Assembly (NCBI GenBank): GCA_963965975.1
Contig: OZ014419.1
Coordinates: 1,240,001 to 1,304,000 of the forward strand
DNA length: 64,000 nucleotides
DNA from: Xestospongia bergquistia
Lineage: Eukaryota; Porifera; Demospongiae; Haplosclerida; Petrosiidae
Reading direction: 5' to 3'
Below the pieces are notes generated by a model that saw only the letters and a list, made by a program, of their open reading frames with translations, searched no databases and was not told the DNA's origin. Position 1 is the stretch's first letter; every line of letters begins with the position of its first letter. A program made the translations under genes and the position numbers. Shown here one piece after another: positions 61,773 through 64,000 of this stretch.

Positions 61773-64000
61773 TTATCGGTGCTCTAAATAGAGATGGACA
61801 AATTGACTACAGACTTTAGCTAATCGTTCTAACTCAACAGGATCAGCAGACTCCATCACTAAAGATAAAGAAACATTTAATGCTGACAAACTCTCAGTCA
61901 GTTTGCTAAGAGACAGTGGTTCCTTGTTGAGACTGGGCAGAGATAACTCAGTAGACATTGTGAATCTGTTGGCTTCTTTCTGATGAAGAGAAGCAGGCTT
62001 TATAATCAACTCATCCTCTGAAATGTGATTTTTAGTTTCTTTGATAGTCTTTGAAGTAGTAGGAGTGGTTTCTATACAAGTATTTTTATTAACAGGAGTA
62101 TCATCTGAGGCAGTAATTGGTGTAATCTTAGTTTGATAATAATACGGCGAGGTTTCTGTTGGTACATTATTATCACTACTGTCAGCAATAAAATCGTTTG
62201 AATTGACAAGATTGGCAGCAACATAGTGGTTAGCAGTCTGTTTACCTAAGTCGCTATTAGTAGCATCACTTTGACAAATTTCCATGGCAACAGTATCTGT
62301 TACTACAGCAACAGTATTTGTTACAGTCGTCTCTATATCAGGACTACTAGTCGTTAGGTCAGTACTTATATTAACATTATCAGCTCTGTTATCAGAATTA
62401 TTGACAAGATGTTTCTCACACAGTAAGGCATTCTTGTCTAGTTTACGTGGTGAAGGATCCACTACCTCTTTAGACAAAGTATCATGTACCGGCGACACTC
62501 GTGTTGTTTCACGAGCCTCTGAGAACAGATCCTGTGATTCTACATCATTGACTGATGTAGATACAATAGTATTATGTTCCATAGTAGACTTTGATATGAT
62601 CTTATCAGACGTGGAGTGGTAAGGTCGAGAGTAACAGTGGTCATGAAACACATGCTTGAAAGATGGATAAAGTAAGAGGTCATTTGTTTCATGAGAGGAT
62701 TGATCTTCTATTGACTTGTTATTGAATATTGATTGAGACTTACTAATAGTAACAATGTCTTTGTCTGTCACATCATCGTCTGTTGAATGTGATGACCCAC
62801 TAGATATGTCATCAGTGGTTGTCTTCATGTTCACAGCTCCTTCAATCAAACTTCTCTCTTCAAAAGAAGGCACATTAACTAAATTGTCCTTTGTTTTACA
62901 GATGTCCATATCTACTGCATTTTGACATTCTTTCTCAGAATTATCATTAAATGGTGTCTGAAAAGGTTGAGTTGATGATTCATTCACTTGAACATCGTCT
63001 TTGAAAGAAGACATCATTTCATCTCTATCATTTAGCGCATGTTGGCTGTCTGGAGTGGAAAAGTTAACCAAAGGTTCTTCTGACGATGGTGAAATGTTAT
63101 CTTCCTCTGTTGCACTTCCATCAACATCATTGTCTGATGATGAAAGTCTCAGGCGCTTTTGAGTCGGTCCAACAATATCATCTTTAACAGGTTTTCTCTT
63201 TTGTCCTTGATTCTTTAAAAATAAAGCCATTATCTTTGTAACAATAATACATCATAACTTACTAATTGATTTTCAAAGTTTCTCAGAGCCAGTCGTAAAA
63301 CAGGGACTTTAGGAGACCTAATTGGCAGAGTATTTACCTGTACAAGGATAATAGAACATGGGTACATGGCTCTACAGTTATATACCTCATGCTCTGAGAG
63401 AGAAGAAAGGTTACCAATGGTCATAATGTTCCTTGCATGAATAACATTGTACAATCCGTGGGTGCTACAGAAAATCAAAGAGAGAAAGTATTACGCATTT
63501 ACTTGGTTCAACTTACTATCGTCCTGATGGGGACAGAGCTGGTAGGATTTGTTCAACTAGTGAGTCACAATTTGTAAGAGAAGGAAAAACAGCAGAGTGT
63601 TCTGTCAGTGGAGGAGTGGATGGGATGTCTGAGACCTATACAAAAAAAAGAAAAAAAACGCATTATTCCCATAAAACCACAAGAATTGATTGATACACAC
63701 AAACTCATTAAGTTCATTTCCTACTTTAACTGTAGAAGGAGTGTTAGTTGTACTACTAGTAATAGCAGATACCACTCCAACTGGAGTAGCAGATAATTGT
63801 AAAGTTCTTCGAGAGGAGAATGGAGACTTTCTTCTTGAATGAGCTAGCAAAGTAAAAAGACTTACAATTTATTGTTAAATAACATTTTAATGTAAACTTT
63901 GTATCCACCTTAACAATTACATTTATAGGCAATTTAAGATAACAATAGTCATTCATTGGTCTATCCAATCATGTATTTATTTGTTAATCTAAACCTGATT
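61773..64000 (-). CDS. RIF1: RIF1 C-terminal region, 5' partial
   Basis: RIF1 controls replication timing and DNA double-strand break repair, recruiting PP1. Only the C-terminal part is in the window. Exons, minus strand: about 63714-63841 (Ser-rich, SRRKSPFSSRRTLQLSATPV), about 63521-63636 (EHSAVFPSLTNCDSLVEQIL), about 63386-63469 (HGLYNVIHARNIMTIGNLSS), about 63257-63341 (NTLPIRSPKVPVLRLALRNF), and the large last exon 61773 to about 63234 with a long disordered Ser/Thr/Asp-rich stretch ending in a helical block (LVMESADPVELERLAKVCSQ) and TAA. The NIMTIGNLSS...TLPIRSPKV block is the conserved C-terminal motif of animal RIF1. The PP1-binding RVxF motif was not found and may lie beyond the edge. 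Confidence 0.88.

Overview
This is an AT-rich, very compact animal nuclear genome window with many short introns (often 45-100 bases). The gene set is metazoan: PARD3 polarity protein, chondroitin synthase, NEK10, DBF4, KAT14, INSIG, RIF1, PPM1G and others. Gene density (about 24 genes in 64 kb), strand alternation, tiny spacers and a large intronless beta-helix/multi-TM gene suggest an early-branching animal. A demosponge such as Amphimedon is my best guess; this is inference, not proof. No rRNA, tRNA, CRISPR or viral genes were recognised. Exon limits below were read by eye from GT/AG sites and reading-frame continuity, so they are approximate unless stated. Layout, left to right: PARD3 (+, 5' end outside window), chondroitin synthase/polymerising factor (+), PTER (-), a small unrecognised gene (+), a 5 kb repeat-rich stretch (about 11.6-16.6 kb) that holds satellites, a GC palindrome, a zinc-finger relic and a small CAP-Gly gene (-), then a dense block: PDIA5 (+, intronless), PSMC5 (-), TRA2 (+), ATP5F1B (-), DBF4 (+), NEK10 (-), PDIA4-like (+), GH38 alpha-mannosidase (-), a DM9/aerolysin-fold natterin-like gene (-), PPM1G (+, with a minisatellite-rich intron), a small secreted orphan (+), an intronless Pmp-like beta-helix multi-TM gene (+), an intronless GNAT (+), KAT14 (-), a SENP/Ulp1 SUMO protease (+), INSIG (+), TMEM106 (-) and the C-terminal part of RIF1 (-, 5' end outside window). 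The genes are mostly housekeeping and do not form one pathway. Local themes are ER folding (PDIA5, PDIA4), glycan metabolism (chondroitin synthase, alpha-mannosidase), cell-cycle and DNA replication control (DBF4, RIF1, NEK10), and acetyl transfer (GNAT beside KAT14). Five head-to-head pairs share spacers of about 60-380 bases (PSMC5/TRA2, ATP5F1B/DBF4, NEK10/PDIA4, DM9 gene/PPM1G, KAT14/SENP), and several tail-to-tail pairs must have overlapping 3' UTRs. The most interesting items are the intronless Pmp-repeat receptor-like gene, the natterin-like gene 62 bases from PPM1G, an NRF-1 plus CRE promoter between ATP5F1B and DBF4, a PDIA4 with one degenerated active site, a chondroitin synthase with one degenerated active site, and a TA-flanked MITE inside an ATP5F1B intron.
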